64,000 bases of DNA from Pseudomonas graminis. Lineage in GTDB: Bacteria; Pseudomonadota; Gammaproteobacteria; Pseudomonadales; Pseudomonadaceae. The notes beneath the pieces are model-generated. The model saw only the letters and a list, made by a program, of their open reading frames with translations, ran no database searches and was not told the DNA's origin. This document shows positions 7,208-16,319 of this stretch, one piece after another (position 1 is the stretch's first letter; the number at the start of each line of letters is the position of its first letter). The DNA lies in assembly GCF_002093745.1 (NCBI RefSeq), contig NZ_MTSB01000004.1:186001-250000 (forward strand), read 5' to 3'. The position numbers and the translations under genes are program-made.

Positions 7208-9291
7208 ACGGGTTTTTCTCCAGCGTTCCACCGGCACGCGACTGGTTTTATGGGGTGCGCACGTTCGGCGCCTCCATGCTTGCGCTGTACATCGCGCTGC
7301 TGATGGAAATGCCCCGCCCCTACTGGGCGATGGCCACCGTGTACATCGTTTCCAGCCCGTTCGTCGGCCCGACCAGTTCCAAGGCGCTGTATCGCGCCGC
7401 CGGCACGCTGGCCGGCGCAGCGGCGTCAGTGCTGCTGGTGCCGATGTTCGTGCAGACACCTTTGTTACTGGCCATCGTGGTCGGCCTGTGGACCGGCACG
7501 CTGTTGTTCCTGTCCCTGCATCTGCGCACCGCGAACAGTTATGCGCTGATGCTGGCGGGCTACACCATGCCGCTGATTTCGCTGCCGGTGGTCGACAACC
7601 CGCAAGCCGTGTTCGACATCGCGGTGTCGCGTACCGAAGAAATCTTCCTCGGCATCATCTGCGCGGCCGTCGTCGGCGCGATGTTCTGGCCGCGACGTCT
7701 GGCGCCGGTGTTTCAGGCCACCACGGAAAAGTGGTTCAGCGACGCCGCCACTTACAGCGAGCGCTTCATCAGCCGCAGTTGCCAGGCGGAAGAAATCGGC
7801 ACGTTGCGCAATTCGATGGTCGCCAGCTTCAACTCGCTGGAGATGATGATCGGCCAGTTGAGCCACGAAGGCGCACACAGGCAGACCGTGCGCAATGCCA
7901 ACGAACTGCGCGGCCGGATGATTCACCTGCTGCCGGTGATCGATGCGATGGATGATGCCTTGTGGGCACTGGAGCGGCGCACGCCCGACCTGCTGGCCAG
8001 TCTCTCGCCACTGTTGCAGCGTGTCTGCGAGTGGCTGAAACAGACTGCCGAAGGTCCGCAAGACGGGCAGTGGCAGCAACTGCACCGCGAGCTGGAGCGT
8101 CTGCAACCGGACTCTGCACACCTGGATGACCGAGATCAGTTGTTGCTGTCCAACACGCTGTTCCGCCTCAGCGAATGGATTGACCTGTGGCAGGACTGCC
8201 GCTCCCTGCAACATGCGATAAAGACCGACGATCACTCACAATGGCGCGCGGTTTATCGTCATTGGCGTCTGGGCCGTCTGACACCGTTTCTCGACCGTGG
8301 CCTGATGCTGTATTCGGTATCGTCCACGGTCCTGGCGATCATCGTCGCCTCGGTGCTGTGGATTTTGCTCGGCTGGAAAGACGGCGCCAGTGCCGTGGCG
8401 CTAGCGGCGGTGTCCTGCAGTTTCTTCGCAGCGATGGACGACCCGGCCCCGCAGATCTACCGGTTCTTTTTCTGGACCATGCTCTCGGTGGTGTTTGCCA
8501 GCCTTTACCTGTTCGTGGTGCTGCCCAACCTGCATGACTTTCCGATGCTGGTGCTGGCGTTCTCCGTGCCGTTCATCTGCGTCGGCACCCTGACCGTGCA
8601 GCCGCGGTTTTTTCTCGGCACGCTGCTGACCATCGTCAACACTTCGTCTTTCATCAGCATCCAGAGCGCCTACGATGCGGACTTCATGAATTTTCTGAAT
8701 TCCAACCTGGCCGGGCCGGCAGGACTGTTGTTTGCCTTTATCTGGACGCTGGTGTTCCGCCCGTTCGGCGTCGAACTGGCAGTGAAACGCCTGACCCGCT
8801 TCAGCTGGCGCGACATCGCCAGCCTCAGCGAAAACTCGTCGCTGGCCGAACACAGGCGTATGGGCGTGCAAATGCTCGACCGTTTGATGCAGCAATTGCC
8901 GCGCCTGACGCTCACGGCACAAGACACCGGAATTGCCCTGCGCGAGCTGCGGGTTGCGCTGAATATGCTGGACCTGATCGCCTACACCCGGCGTGCCACG
9001 CCCGCCCCCCAGGCGCTGCTGCGTCAGGTGATCGACGAGGTCGGTGGCTACTTCAGACACTGCAGCAAGGCCGGTGAGCGACTCCCCGCCCCCCGTGGCC
9101 TGCTGATGCTCATGGACCGCGCACGCCGCGCACTGACCGATCAGGAAATGGGCGACAACCCGGCCCGGGTTCACTTGCTGCATGCACTCAGCGGCCTGCG
9201 CCTGGCGCTGTTGCCGGGCGTGGAGATCGTCACCGTGGCCGGAGAAATGACTGAACAATTGCCGCACAACATTGATGGAGCGCCTCTGTGA
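7204..9291 (+). CDS. FUSC-family inner-membrane efflux protein, AaeB-like
   Basis: 695-residue protein of the aromatic acid exporter / fusaric acid resistance family. Two hydrophobic blocks of about six helices each (about residues 15-165 and 365-520) are each followed by a cytoplasmic helical region, the usual FUSC layout. It should drive export of hydroxylated aromatic carboxylic acids across the inner membrane. It overlaps marR upstream and the DUF1656 gene downstream by 4 nt each. The order FUSC - DUF1656 - HlyD - NodT channel makes a complete tripartite pump. The substrate is unknown; plant phenolics or fusaric acid-like compounds are plausible for a plant-associated Pseudomonas. Confidence 0.87.
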   Translation: MNGFFSSVPPARDWFYGVRTFGASMLALYIALLMEMPRPYWAMATVYIVSSPFVGPTSSKALYRAAGTLAGAAASVLLVPMFVQTPLLLAIVVGLWTGTLLFLSLHLRTANSYALMLAGYTMPLISLPVVDNPQAVFDIAVSRTEEIFLGIICAAVVGAMFWPRRLAPVFQATTEKWFSDAATYSERFISRSCQAEEIGTLRNSMVASFNSLEMMIGQLSHEGAHRQTVRNANELRGRMIHLLPVIDAMDDALWALERRTPDLLASLSPLLQRVCEWLKQTAEGPQDGQWQQLHRELERLQPDSAHLDDRDQLLLSNTLFRLSEWIDLWQDCRSLQHAIKTDDHSQWRAVYRHWRLGRLTPFLDRGLMLYSVSSTVLAIIVASVLWILLGWKDGASAVALAAVSCSFFAAMDDPAPQIYRFFFWTMLSVVFASLYLFVVLPNLHDFPMLVLAFSVPFICVGTLTVQPRFFLGTLLTIVNTSSFISIQSAYDADFMNFLNSNLAGPAGLLFAFIWTLVFRPFGVELAVKRLTRFSWRDIASLSENSSLAEHRRMGVQMLDRLMQQLPRLTLTAQDTGIALRELRVALNMLDLIAYTRRATPAPQALLRQVIDEVGGYFRHCSKAGERLPAPRGLLMLMDRARRALTDQEMGDNPARVHLLHALSGLRLALLPGVEIVTVAGEMTEQLPHNIDGAPL

Positions 9292-9497
9292 TCGGTGATC
9301 TGGACATCAGCGGGATCTTCATTCCCACGTTTCTGGCGATGATGGGCATAGCCTATCTGCTGTTTCTCGGGGTGCATGCGGTGCTGACGCGCGCCCGTTT
9401 CTACCGCCTGGTCTGGCACCGGGCTTTGTTCAACGTAGGTCTATACGCTTTGCTGCTCGGCGCCGTGGATACTCTAAGTCGATACCTGATGACATGA
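9288..9497 (+). CDS. DUF1656 small membrane protein, AaeX-like
   Basis: 69 residues with two transmembrane helices (about 10-32 and 44-65). It belongs to the DUF1656 family, which almost always sits between FUSC and HlyD genes, as AaeX does in E. coli. Overlaps both neighbours by 4 nt. Its role in the pump is not established; a small accessory subunit is likely. Confidence 0.85.
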   Translation: MIGDLDISGIFIPTFLAMMGIAYLLFLGVHAVLTRARFYRLVWHRALFNVGLYALLLGAVDTLSRYLMT

Positions 9498-10378
9498 AAA
9501 AACCGATACTGACACTGGGCCGCGTGGTCCTGACCCTGCTGGTTGTTACCCTGGCCGCTGTCGTTGTATGGCGCATGGTGATGTATTACATGTATGCACC
9601 GTGGACCCGGGACGGTCATATCCGCGCCGATGTCGTGCAGATCGCGCCCGACGTGTCCGGCCTGATCCAGAAGGTCGAGGTGACCGATAACCAGCCCGTA
9701 CACAAAGGCCAGGTGCTGTTCACGATTGATCAGGACCGCTTCCGGCTGTCCCTGCGCCAGGCTCAGGCCACTGTCGCCGAGCGCCAGGAAACCTGGGAGC
9801 AGGCACGTCGCGAGAACACGCGTAACCGCGGCCTGGGCAATCTGGTAGCGCGTGAGCAACTGGAAGAAAGCCAGTCCCGCGAAGCCCGCGCACTGTCAGC
9901 CTTGGGGGAAGCCCGGGTGGCAGTGGACGCTGCGCAACTGAATCTGGATCGCTCGGTGATTCGCAGCCCGGTGGACGGCTACCTCAACGACCGCGCGCCT
10001 CGCGAACATGAATTTGTCACCGCCGGGCGTCCGGTGCTGTCCGTGGTCGACTCGGCGTCGTTCCACATCGACGGTTACTTCGAGGAAACCAAGCTGGACG
10101 GCATTCATGTTGGCCAGGGTGTGGACATTCGGGTCATCGGCGACAACGCCCGGCTGACCGGGCATGTGGTGAGTATCGTCGCCGGCATCGAAGACCGCGA
10201 CCGTACCAGCGGTTCGAACCTGCTGCCCAACGTCAACCCGGCATTCAGTTGGGTGCGGCTGGCACAACGGATTCCAGTGCGGATCGCCTTCGATGACGTG
10301 CCTGCCAACTTTCGCATGATCGCCGGGCGTACCGCGACCGTGTCGATCATCGACGACACGCAGGAGGCCCAGCGATGA
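9494..10378 (+). CDS. HlyD-family periplasmic adaptor, AaeA-like
   Basis: 294-residue membrane fusion protein. An N-terminal anchor helix (about 9-30) is followed by a split biotinyl-lipoyl domain (VQIAPDVSGLIQKVEV and RSPVDGYLNDR), a short helical hairpin between the two halves, and a C-terminal beta-barrel. It links the FUSC subunit to the outer-membrane channel encoded next. Overlaps of 4 nt on both sides show tight translational coupling. The motif YMYAPWTRDGHIRADVVQIAPDV near the N-terminus is characteristic of the AaeA/EmrA-like branch. Well supported. Confidence 0.88.
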   Translation: MKKPILTLGRVVLTLLVVTLAAVVVWRMVMYYMYAPWTRDGHIRADVVQIAPDVSGLIQKVEVTDNQPVHKGQVLFTIDQDRFRLSLRQAQATVAERQETWEQARRENTRNRGLGNLVAREQLEESQSREARALSALGEARVAVDAAQLNLDRSVIRSPVDGYLNDRAPREHEFVTAGRPVLSVVDSASFHIDGYFEETKLDGIHVGQGVDIRVIGDNARLTGHVVSIVAGIEDRDRTSGSNLLPNVNPAFSWVRLAQRIPVRIAFDDVPANFRMIAGRTATVSIIDDTQEAQR

Positions 10379-11808
10379 AACGCGCGTTACGCATCGCCGC
10401 ACTCGGGTTCAGTGCGGTGCTGTCGGCCTGCCAGATGGTCGGGCCGGATTACCAGGTGCCGGAAGGCGGCGCCATCAACCGCCCGGATTTGCAGGGCGAG
10501 CTGGCGGGCCGCTCAGTCAATGCCGTCTCGGCCCCGGTGCCCGCGCACTGGTGGCGTCTTTATCAGGATGCGCGCCTGGATGAACTGGTGCGCCAGGCCA
10601 TTGCCTCCAACACCGACCTGCGCGTGGCTGCGGCCAATCTGCAACGCTCTCGTTATCAGAGCGCCGAAGCCGAGGCGGCGGGTGGTTTCACCAGCGGTGC
10701 GAAGATCGGCGCACAGCGTGTGCAGGAATCCGGCGAAGCGTATCTGCTGACGGACAAGGTGCCGGTCGCCAATGTGGGTGACGTGGGCCTGACCACCTCG
10801 TATCAGTTCGACCTGTTCGGCACTTTGCAGCGCGGCATCGAAGCCGCGCAGGCCAATATCGATGCCAATCAGGCGGCGGTCGACACGGCGCGCATCACGG
10901 TGGTCGCCGATGTCGTGCGTGCCTACACGCAGATCTGCGCGGCCAATGAAGAACTCGACATCGCCCGTGAATCCCTCGACCTGCAACAGCAGAGCGTGAC
11001 CCTCGCCCAGCGCCTGCGCGATGCCGGGCGTGGCGATGAAACCCAGGTCACACGCTCGCAGACCCAGTTCAAATCTTTACGTGCCGAAATGCCGCGTTAC
11101 GAAGCCCGTCGCCAGGCGGCCATGTTTCGCCTGTCGATGCTGCTGGCCAAACCTGTCGAGCAATTGCCCGCGGGCGTCAGCACGTGCAACGCGCTGCCGC
11201 ACATTGCGCAGGTCATGCCGGTGGGCGACGGGGCGACGCTGCTCAAGCGACGCCCCGACGTGCGCCAGGCTGAACGGCATCTGGCGATGTCCACTGCCGA
11301 AATCGGCGTCGCCACAGGCGAGCTGTATCCGGACATCAGCATTGGTGCAAGCATTGGCACCACCGGCCTCATCGAGAACCTCGGCAAACCGGCCGCCAAC
11401 CGTTGGGGCTTCGGGCCGTTGCTGAACTGGACGGTTCCGTCCAACGGTTCCCGTGCGCGTATCCATCAGGCCGAAGCGTCTGCTCAGGCGGCTTTGGCAC
11501 GTTTTGACGGCGTGGTGCTCAACGCCATTCGCGAAACCCAGACCGGCCTGGCGCAATACACTGCCCTGCTCGACCGCCGCGACGCCCTCAAGGAAGCCGA
11601 ACAGTCAGCCAAGGAAGCCGCCGACCAGACCCACCGCTTCTACCGGGCCGGACGCGCCTCGTTCCTCGCCGACCTGCAAGCCACGCGCACCTATACCGAC
11701 GTGCGCGCGCAGATGGCCGAAGCCAACACCGAAGTGGCGATGGGGCAGATCAACCTGTTTCTGGCACTCGGCGGCGGCTGGGAGAAGGATGACGTGGCGC
11801 ACAAGTAG
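10375..11808 (+). CDS. NodT-family outer-membrane efflux lipoprotein
   Basis: 477 residues with a lipoprotein signal (LSAC, Cys19) and the internal duplication of TolC-like factors. The sequence ALxxRPDVRQAERHLA (here LLKRRPDVRQAERHLA) is diagnostic for the family. It forms the trimeric outer-membrane duct for the preceding pump. In E. coli the aae operon lacks its own channel and relies on TolC, so having a dedicated duct is a notable difference. It is the last gene of the operon. A GC hairpin (11811-11824, GGGGCG-TT-CGCCCC) follows the stop, without a T run. Confidence 0.88.
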   Translation: MKRALRIAALGFSAVLSACQMVGPDYQVPEGGAINRPDLQGELAGRSVNAVSAPVPAHWWRLYQDARLDELVRQAIASNTDLRVAAANLQRSRYQSAEAEAAGGFTSGAKIGAQRVQESGEAYLLTDKVPVANVGDVGLTTSYQFDLFGTLQRGIEAAQANIDANQAAVDTARITVVADVVRAYTQICAANEELDIARESLDLQQQSVTLAQRLRDAGRGDETQVTRSQTQFKSLRAEMPRYEARRQAAMFRLSMLLAKPVEQLPAGVSTCNALPHIAQVMPVGDGATLLKRRPDVRQAERHLAMSTAEIGVATGELYPDISIGASIGTTGLIENLGKPAANRWGFGPLLNWTVPSNGSRARIHQAEASAQAALARFDGVVLNAIRETQTGLAQYTALLDRRDALKEAEQSAKEAADQTHRFYRAGRASFLADLQATRTYTDVRAQMAEANTEVAMGQINLFLALGGGWEKDDVAHK

Positions 11809-11828
11809 GAGGGGCGTTCGCCCCGCCA

Positions 11829-12371
11829 TCAAGCCTGGTTCGGATTGATCAATGCCCTCAGGACATGGTCTTCCCAGACGCCGGCAATTTTCAGGTAGGC
11901 ACGGGCATAGCCTTCCTGCTCGAAGCCAAGCGACTGCAGAAGTCGCTGACTTTTCAGGTTGCGTGGCAGGTGGTTGGCCATGATTCGATGCAGGCCCATG
12001 TGTTCGAAGCAGTAGCGATTGGTGACTTCCAGCGATCTTTTCATCAAGCCCTGCCCCTGAGCGGTTTCTGCCAGTGAGAAGCCGAGGTTGCAGGCCTGGA
12101 AAGCGCCTCTCACGATGTTGGTGTAGCTGCAGCGTCCCAGCAATTCGCCGTGCGGATCCGTGATAAGAAAAAAAACCGCGCTGCCGGCCTGCATGCTTTC
12201 CCATTGCTGCTGGACCCTGGATCGGGCGTTTTCGAGGATGAAATAGTCATCGTCCCTGAGCGGTTCCCAAGGCTGTAGATACTGGCGATGGTTTTTTTCA
12301 TAGCGGTTGATCAGCTCGGCATCATCAAACGCCAATGCTCTGAGAGAAAAGTTTTCGCCTGCATACTGCAT
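11829..12371 (-). CDS. GNAT N-acetyltransferase, RimJ/RimL type
   Basis: 180-residue acetyltransferase of the ribosomal-protein-alanine branch. Recognisable parts are the N-terminal beta region ([21 protein letters not shown]), a motif A-like segment ([16 protein letters not shown]) and the late [20 protein letters not shown] block, which are typical of RimJ-like enzymes. It uses acetyl-CoA, but the acceptor cannot be told from sequence. The ATG at 12371 is chosen because GGAGGA lies just upstream; a start at 12392 lacks a site. It is convergent with the efflux operon with a 20-nt gap and unrelated in function. Confidence 0.8.
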   Translation of the reverse strand: MQYAGENFSLRALAFDDAELINRYEKNHRQYLQPWEPLRDDDYFILENARSRVQQQWESMQAGSAVFFLITDPHGELLGRCSYTNIVRGAFQACNLGFSLAETAQGQGLMKRSLEVTNRYCFEHMGLHRIMANHLPRNLKSQRLLQSLGFEQEGYARAYLKIAGVWEDHVLRALINPNQA

Positions 12372-12411
12372 GTGTCCTCCAGCGCCAGTCATCGCCGACT
12401 CCCCGCCCTAT

Positions 12412-12652
12412 GAGCTTGAGTGTGCGTTCACAACTCTGCGTCGCACGATAGTTGAGGCTGCCGTTCCTCACGCCCCAGCGCCGATCTTTCCAGGTAAGTC
12501 TGACAAGCACCCGAAAAGCGGCGCTGACCCCAGTTGCAATATAAATAAAGATCCCTGTGGGAGTGAGCTTGCTCACGAAGACATGGGTCCAGCGGGGCTG
12601 TAACGGTCCCTTCCCGAGCACGCTAAGCGTCGCCCGGCTCGCTCCCGCAGGC
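12412..12652. repeat. Intergenic repeat cluster: REP-family fragment and a REPIN-like pair
   Basis: Non-coding. A fragment at 12436-12475 is the inverted form of the repeat seen at 1130-1170 (CAACTATCGTGCGACGC on the other strand). At 12556-12580 there is GTGGGAGTGAGCTTGCTCAC, and at 12637-12651 an inverted GCTCGCTCCCGCAGG. Together these look like two REPs facing each other, the REPIN arrangement common in Pseudomonas. Confidence 0.7.
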
Positions 12653-12718
12653 GTTGTGTGCTTGCACTCAAGCACCCAATGCTCCTAGGCTCTGCCGATA
12701 TTCGATTCGGAAAGCCTC

Positions 12719-13552
12719 ATGGACACCTCTCTCAGCCGTCGCGAGCGGTTGCACATCGTTATATTCGAGGCCAATACGCCCGCTGGGCGAACGTTTGACA
12801 AAATCGTGCTGGTGGCGATTCTGCTCAGTCTGCTGGTCACGGTCATTGACAGCATCGAGAGCATTCACCGCGATTACGCGACGCTGTTCGCCTGGATCGA
12901 ATGGGGCTTTACGCTGCTGTTCGCGATTGAATACATCCTGCGCCTGTACTGCTCACCCCGGCCACTGAAGTATGCGTTCAGTTTCTACGGACTGGTCGAT
13001 CTGCTGGCCATTGTGCCAGGCGTGCTGTCGATCTATTACAGCGATGCGCAGTACCTGTTGATCGTGCGGATCATCCGCATGCTGCGGATTTTCCGGGTGC
13101 TCAAACTCGGCACTTACCTGCGTCAGGCTAATTATCTGCTGGCAGCCCTGCGCGGCAGTAAACAGAAGATCATCGTGTTTCTGGTCACCGTTTCGACCCT
13201 GGTCACCGTGTTCGGCACGCTGATGTACGTGATCGAAGGGCCGGAACATGGCTTCACCAGCATCCCCAAAGGCATCTATTGGGCTATCGTGACCCTCACC
13301 ACCGTGGGCTTCGGCGATATCGTGCCCAAAACGCCCGTGGGGCAGATGCTCTCGTCGCTGGTGATGATCATCGGTTACTCGATCATCGCCGTGCCCACCG
13401 GTATATTCACCGCAGAGCTGGCCAACGCCATGCGTGGCGAGCAGCTGAAACACGACTGCCCGGTCTGCGCGAAGAATCTCCACGAGCACGGCGCAGCATT
13501 CTGCTCACGCTGCGGTAATCAATTGTTTCCAAAAGTAGAGCACAAGGCATAA
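12719..13552 (+). CDS. Voltage-gated-type K+ channel with C-terminal zinc ribbon
   Basis: 277-residue six-helix ion transporter. S1-S3 helices precede an S4-like arginine ladder RIIRMLRIFRVLK (about 117-129). The pore helix and selectivity filter TTVGFGD follow (about 194-200), then S6 ending near residue 233. The potassium filter is intact. After S6 there is no RCK domain; the tail carries two CxxC knuckles (Cys247/250 and Cys262/265), a small zinc ribbon that could act as a cytoplasmic gate or assembly element. It is a monocistronic gene with repeats upstream. The channel assignment is firm; the zinc ribbon role is inference. Confidence 0.87.
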   Translation: MDTSLSRRERLHIVIFEANTPAGRTFDKIVLVAILLSLLVTVIDSIESIHRDYATLFAWIEWGFTLLFAIEYILRLYCSPRPLKYAFSFYGLVDLLAIVPGVLSIYYSDAQYLLIVRIIRMLRIFRVLKLGTYLRQANYLLAALRGSKQKIIVFLVTVSTLVTVFGTLMYVIEGPEHGFTSIPKGIYWAIVTLTTVGFGDIVPKTPVGQMLSSLVMIIGYSIIAVPTGIFTAELANAMRGEQLKHDCPVCAKNLHEHGAAFCSRCGNQLFPKVEHKA

Positions 13553-13649
13553 GCAAAGACGTTTTCAGTCTTTAAACCGCAGGCGCGATGCTGATAGTGT
13601 CGCGGCATTACGCCATCAAGCTTGATCAAACACTCTAAAGGACCCTGCA

Positions 13650-14648
13650 GTGAATAAACTCTTCGCCGCCTCGCTACTGGCCGCAGGCCTGGCTTTTGCC
13701 AGCGCTGCCCAGGCCGCCCCGACGCTGCTCAACGTCTCTTATGACGTGATGCGTGACTTCTACAAGGACTACAACAGCGCCTTTCAGAAATACTGGAAAG
13801 CCGACAAGAACGAAGACGTGACCGTGCAGATGTCATTTGGCGGATCGAGCAAGCAAGCGCGCTCGGTGATCGACGGGCTGCCGGCTGATGTGATCACCAT
13901 GAACATGGCCACCGACATCAATGCGCTGGCCGACAATGGCGGGCTGGTGCCCGAGAACTGGGTCACGCGTCTGCCGAACAACAGCGCGCCGTTCACGTCG
14001 GCCACGGTGTTCATCGTTCGCAAGGGCAACCCCAAGGCCCTGAAAGACTGGCCGGACCTGGTCAAGGATGGCGTTGAAGTCATCGTGCCCAACCCGAAAA
14101 CCTCGGGTAATGGCCGTTACACCTACCTGTCGGCCTGGGGCTACACCCTGAAAAACGGTGGTGATGAAGCCGCCGCGAAGAAATTCGTCGGTGATCTGTT
14201 CCGCCATGTACCGGTTCTCGATACCGGCGGTCGCGGCGCAACCACCACCTTCATGACCAATCAGATCGGTGACGTGCTGGTCACCTTTGAAAACGAAGCC
14301 GAAATGATCGCCCGCGAATTCGGTCGTGATCAGTTCGAGGTGGTTTACCCGTCCGTGTCGGCAGAAGCCGAGCCACCGGTGAGCGTGGTCGACAAGGTGG
14401 TGGACAAGAAAAACTCCCGCGCCCTGGCCGAGGAATACCTGAAATACCTGTGGTCGCCAGAAGGTCAGGAAATCGCAGCAAACAACTACCTGCGCCCGCG
14501 CGACCCGCAGATTCTCGCCAAGTACAAGGATCGCTTCCCGAAAGTGGACTTCCTGTCGGTGGAGAAAACCTTCGGTGACTGGCGCACCGTGCAGAAGACG
14601 CACTTCATTGACGGCGGTGTGTTCGACCAGATTTATCCGGGCAAATAA
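13650..14648 (+). CDS. sbp: Periplasmic sulfate/thiosulfate-binding protein
   Basis: 332 residues: a signal peptide (cleavage after AAQA near residue 22) and the sulfate-binding protein signature. Key segments are LLNVSYDVMRDFYKDYN, FGGSSKQARSVIDGLPADVITMN and NPKTSGNGRYTYLSAWG, which line the oxyanion site. It delivers sulfate or thiosulfate to the CysTWA ABC importer, whose permease and ATPase genes are not nearby, so this is an orphan binding subunit. It should be controlled by sulfur status (CysB), but I could not identify a site with confidence. A strong bidirectional terminator follows. Confidence 0.9.
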   Translation: MNKLFAASLLAAGLAFASAAQAAPTLLNVSYDVMRDFYKDYNSAFQKYWKADKNEDVTVQMSFGGSSKQARSVIDGLPADVITMNMATDINALADNGGLVPENWVTRLPNNSAPFTSATVFIVRKGNPKALKDWPDLVKDGVEVIVPNPKTSGNGRYTYLSAWGYTLKNGGDEAAAKKFVGDLFRHVPVLDTGGRGATTTFMTNQIGDVLVTFENEAEMIAREFGRDQFEVVYPSVSAEAEPPVSVVDKVVDKKNSRALAEEYLKYLWSPEGQEIAANNYLRPRDPQILAKYKDRFPKVDFLSVEKTFGDWRTVQKTHFIDGGVFDQIYPGK

Positions 14649-14664
14649 GCCACCCGCTTAACGC

Positions 14665-14693
14665 AAAACGGCGACCCGACAGGTCGCCGTTTT
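14665..14693. terminator. Bidirectional intrinsic terminator
   Basis: AAAACGGCGACC, a 5-nt loop, then GGTCGCCGTTTT: a perfect 12-bp stem whose ends supply T runs on both strands. It lies 17 nt after sbp and 17 nt after the end of the convergent lipoprotein gene, so it can end both transcripts. Confidence 0.88.
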
Positions 14694-14709
14694 CATGTTC
14701 AGGCTTGAA

Positions 14710-15126
14710 TCAATTGCTGAACTGTTTGCCCAGCCCTGCCGGTACGCCGCTGGCATCGGTCGCCTGCCACGGGCCGTCGGGGCTGGTCGCCCAGCTCCAG
14801 CCGTTGTTCCACTGGTAGTAAGTGCGCTGGCGATAGAACGTGTTGGGCTGGTCGTCCATCACGTACACGCCCAGACGCGCATCCCAATGGCTGCCACCGC
14901 CCGGTGGCGGGGCGAAACTGGCCGAGGTTTTAGGCCCTGCCGACGGTGCCTTGACGGGCTCTTGCGGGGGCGATTGCGGGGTCGTCGGGCGCGGTGCGCC
15001 GGGCTGCTGGCCGCCCGGCAAGGTCAGAATCGGTTCCTGACTGTGGGGCGGGGCTGGATGCTGGACTGCACAGGCACTCAGGCCAACGACCAGACCCAAC
15101 AAGGTGATGCGTGCGGTACGGTACAT
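14710..15126 (-). CDS. Small proline-rich lipoprotein of unknown function
   Basis: 138 residues with a lipoprotein signal (LVVGLSAC, Cys19) and a Pro/Gln-rich linker over about residues 22-75. A C-terminal aromatic region follows (YRQRTYYQWNNGWSW, then SPDGPW), which looks like a small beta structure seen in uncharacterised Pseudomonas lipoproteins. It starts 11 nt after the ccmI stop on the same strand, so it is probably transcribed as the last gene of the ccm operon. No function can be assigned. The start at 15126 is preceded by an AGAGA element. Confidence 0.65.
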   Translation of the reverse strand: MYRTARITLLGLVVGLSACAVQHPAPPHSQEPILTLPGGQQPGAPRPTTPQSPPQEPVKAPSAGPKTSASFAPPPGGGSHWDARLGVYVMDDQPNTFYRQRTYYQWNNGWSWATSPDGPWQATDASGVPAGLGKQFSN

Positions 15127-15137
15127 ATGCAATTTCT

Positions 15138-16319
15138 CTAGTTATCCGGACTGTCGATTATCAATGCCTGCTGCGCCCCGGTATCACTGGCCAGTGGCTG
15201 ACTGCGGCCGATCCACTCACCGGTGGTTGGCTGCCCTGCACGAGACACTCGCGCAACCAGTTGGACTTGCGCAAAGGTCGACAGTTTCAGTGACGGCATC
15301 ATTGCGTCCGAATCGCTCAATTCGACCTCGGCAGGCAAGTCGGCCACCGTGATGCGCTTGACCGCCAGCGGCGCAGGCGGGCCGTTGATTGCACGGGCAA
15401 AAACGAACACGCTGTCAGTTGGCTGCACGTGACCTCTGAGCGACGCAGCCAGCTCGACGCGCACCTTGAGCGACTTCGCCTTGACCGGCGCGCCCTGCGC
15501 GGCAAGGTTTTCTCTGGCGCGGGCAATGCCGCCTTCCAGTGCCGAACGTGATGCATCCTGCGCAGGCAACGCCGCCAGCAGGCGCGTCCAGTAATCCACC
15601 GCTGCCTGATAACGCTGTGTTTCAAACGCGGCAATCCCCAGCAAGCCCAGGCTGGTGACTTCGTCGGGGTCGGCCTTTAGCGCCTCGTCGGTCAGCGCCT
15701 GTACCTGCGGGGTGAAATGCTTGTCGCTGGCAAAATACAACGCCTGCGCCCACTGACCGAGCAACTCGGGCGACCTTCCGGCCAGCGCCACCGCCCGCTC
15801 GAACATCCGTGCTGCATCGCCAGGGCGGTTTTGCGCCATGTAGCTGCGCGCCAGAAAATACAGGTTCTCGGCAGAATCCGGCTGGGCCTGCACGCTGCGC
15901 TCCAGCCGCCGGGTCATGTCGGCCAGCGAGGTCGGCGGCTTGGCAAATTCGCGACTCAGCTCGACCCGGTCACTGGCGCCCAGATGCAGATAACCCGCCA
16001 GGCCAAGCAGTGGCACCAGCACGGCGGCCAGCAGCAACACCGGCCTGCCCAGCCGGGAGGTGCGAACGGCTTCTGCGCCTTCGGTGTCGGCCAGCAACTC
16101 ACGCGCAGCTTCGGCGCGGGCCTCCTGCACCTGCCCCGCCGACAACACGCCTTGATCGTGCTGAGCCTGCAGCTCGGTCAGCCGCTCCTGATACAACGCG
16201 ACATTGAGCGCCGTGCGGTCCTCTTCACGCTGCGCACGATGGCCGCGCAGCACCGGGATCAGCAAAAAGCTCAGTGCAGCCAGCAGGAGAAGGCCGATTG
16301 CCATCCAGAAATCAGTCAT
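15138..16319 (-). CDS. ccmI: Cytochrome c maturation protein CcmI (CycH)
   Basis: 393 residues. Two N-terminal membrane helices (about 5-22 and 92-112) flank a cytoplasmic leucine-zipper-like loop ([18 protein letters not shown]). A periplasmic TPR region follows ([27 protein letters not shown] and later repeats), then a C-terminal beta-rich domain. CcmI chaperones apocytochrome c to the CcmFH haem ligation complex. It overlaps ccmH by 4 nt at its start. The full length, typical of Pseudomonas, indicates an intact gene. Confidence 0.9.
   Translation of the reverse strand: MTDFWMAIGLLLLAALSFLLIPVLRGHRAQREEDRTALNVALYQERLTELQAQHDQGVLSAGQVQEARAEAARELLADTEGAEAVRTSRLGRPVLLLAAVLVPLLGLAGYLHLGASDRVELSREFAKPPTSLADMTRRLERSVQAQPDSAENLYFLARSYMAQNRPGDAARMFERAVALAGRSPELLGQWAQALYFASDKHFTPQVQALTDEALKADPDEVTSLGLLGIAAFETQRYQAAVDYWTRLLAALPAQDASRSALEGGIARARENLAAQGAPVKAKSLKVRVELAASLRGHVQPTDSVFVFARAINGPPAPLAVKRITVADLPAEVELSDSDAMMPSLKLSTFAQVQLVARVSRAGQPTTGEWIGRSQPLASDTGAQQALIIDSPDN

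Noticed and set aside
11811..11824. Hairpin GGGGCG-TT-CGCCCC as an intrinsic terminator for the efflux operon
   Set aside because: The stem is good but the loop is too short and no T run follows on either strand.
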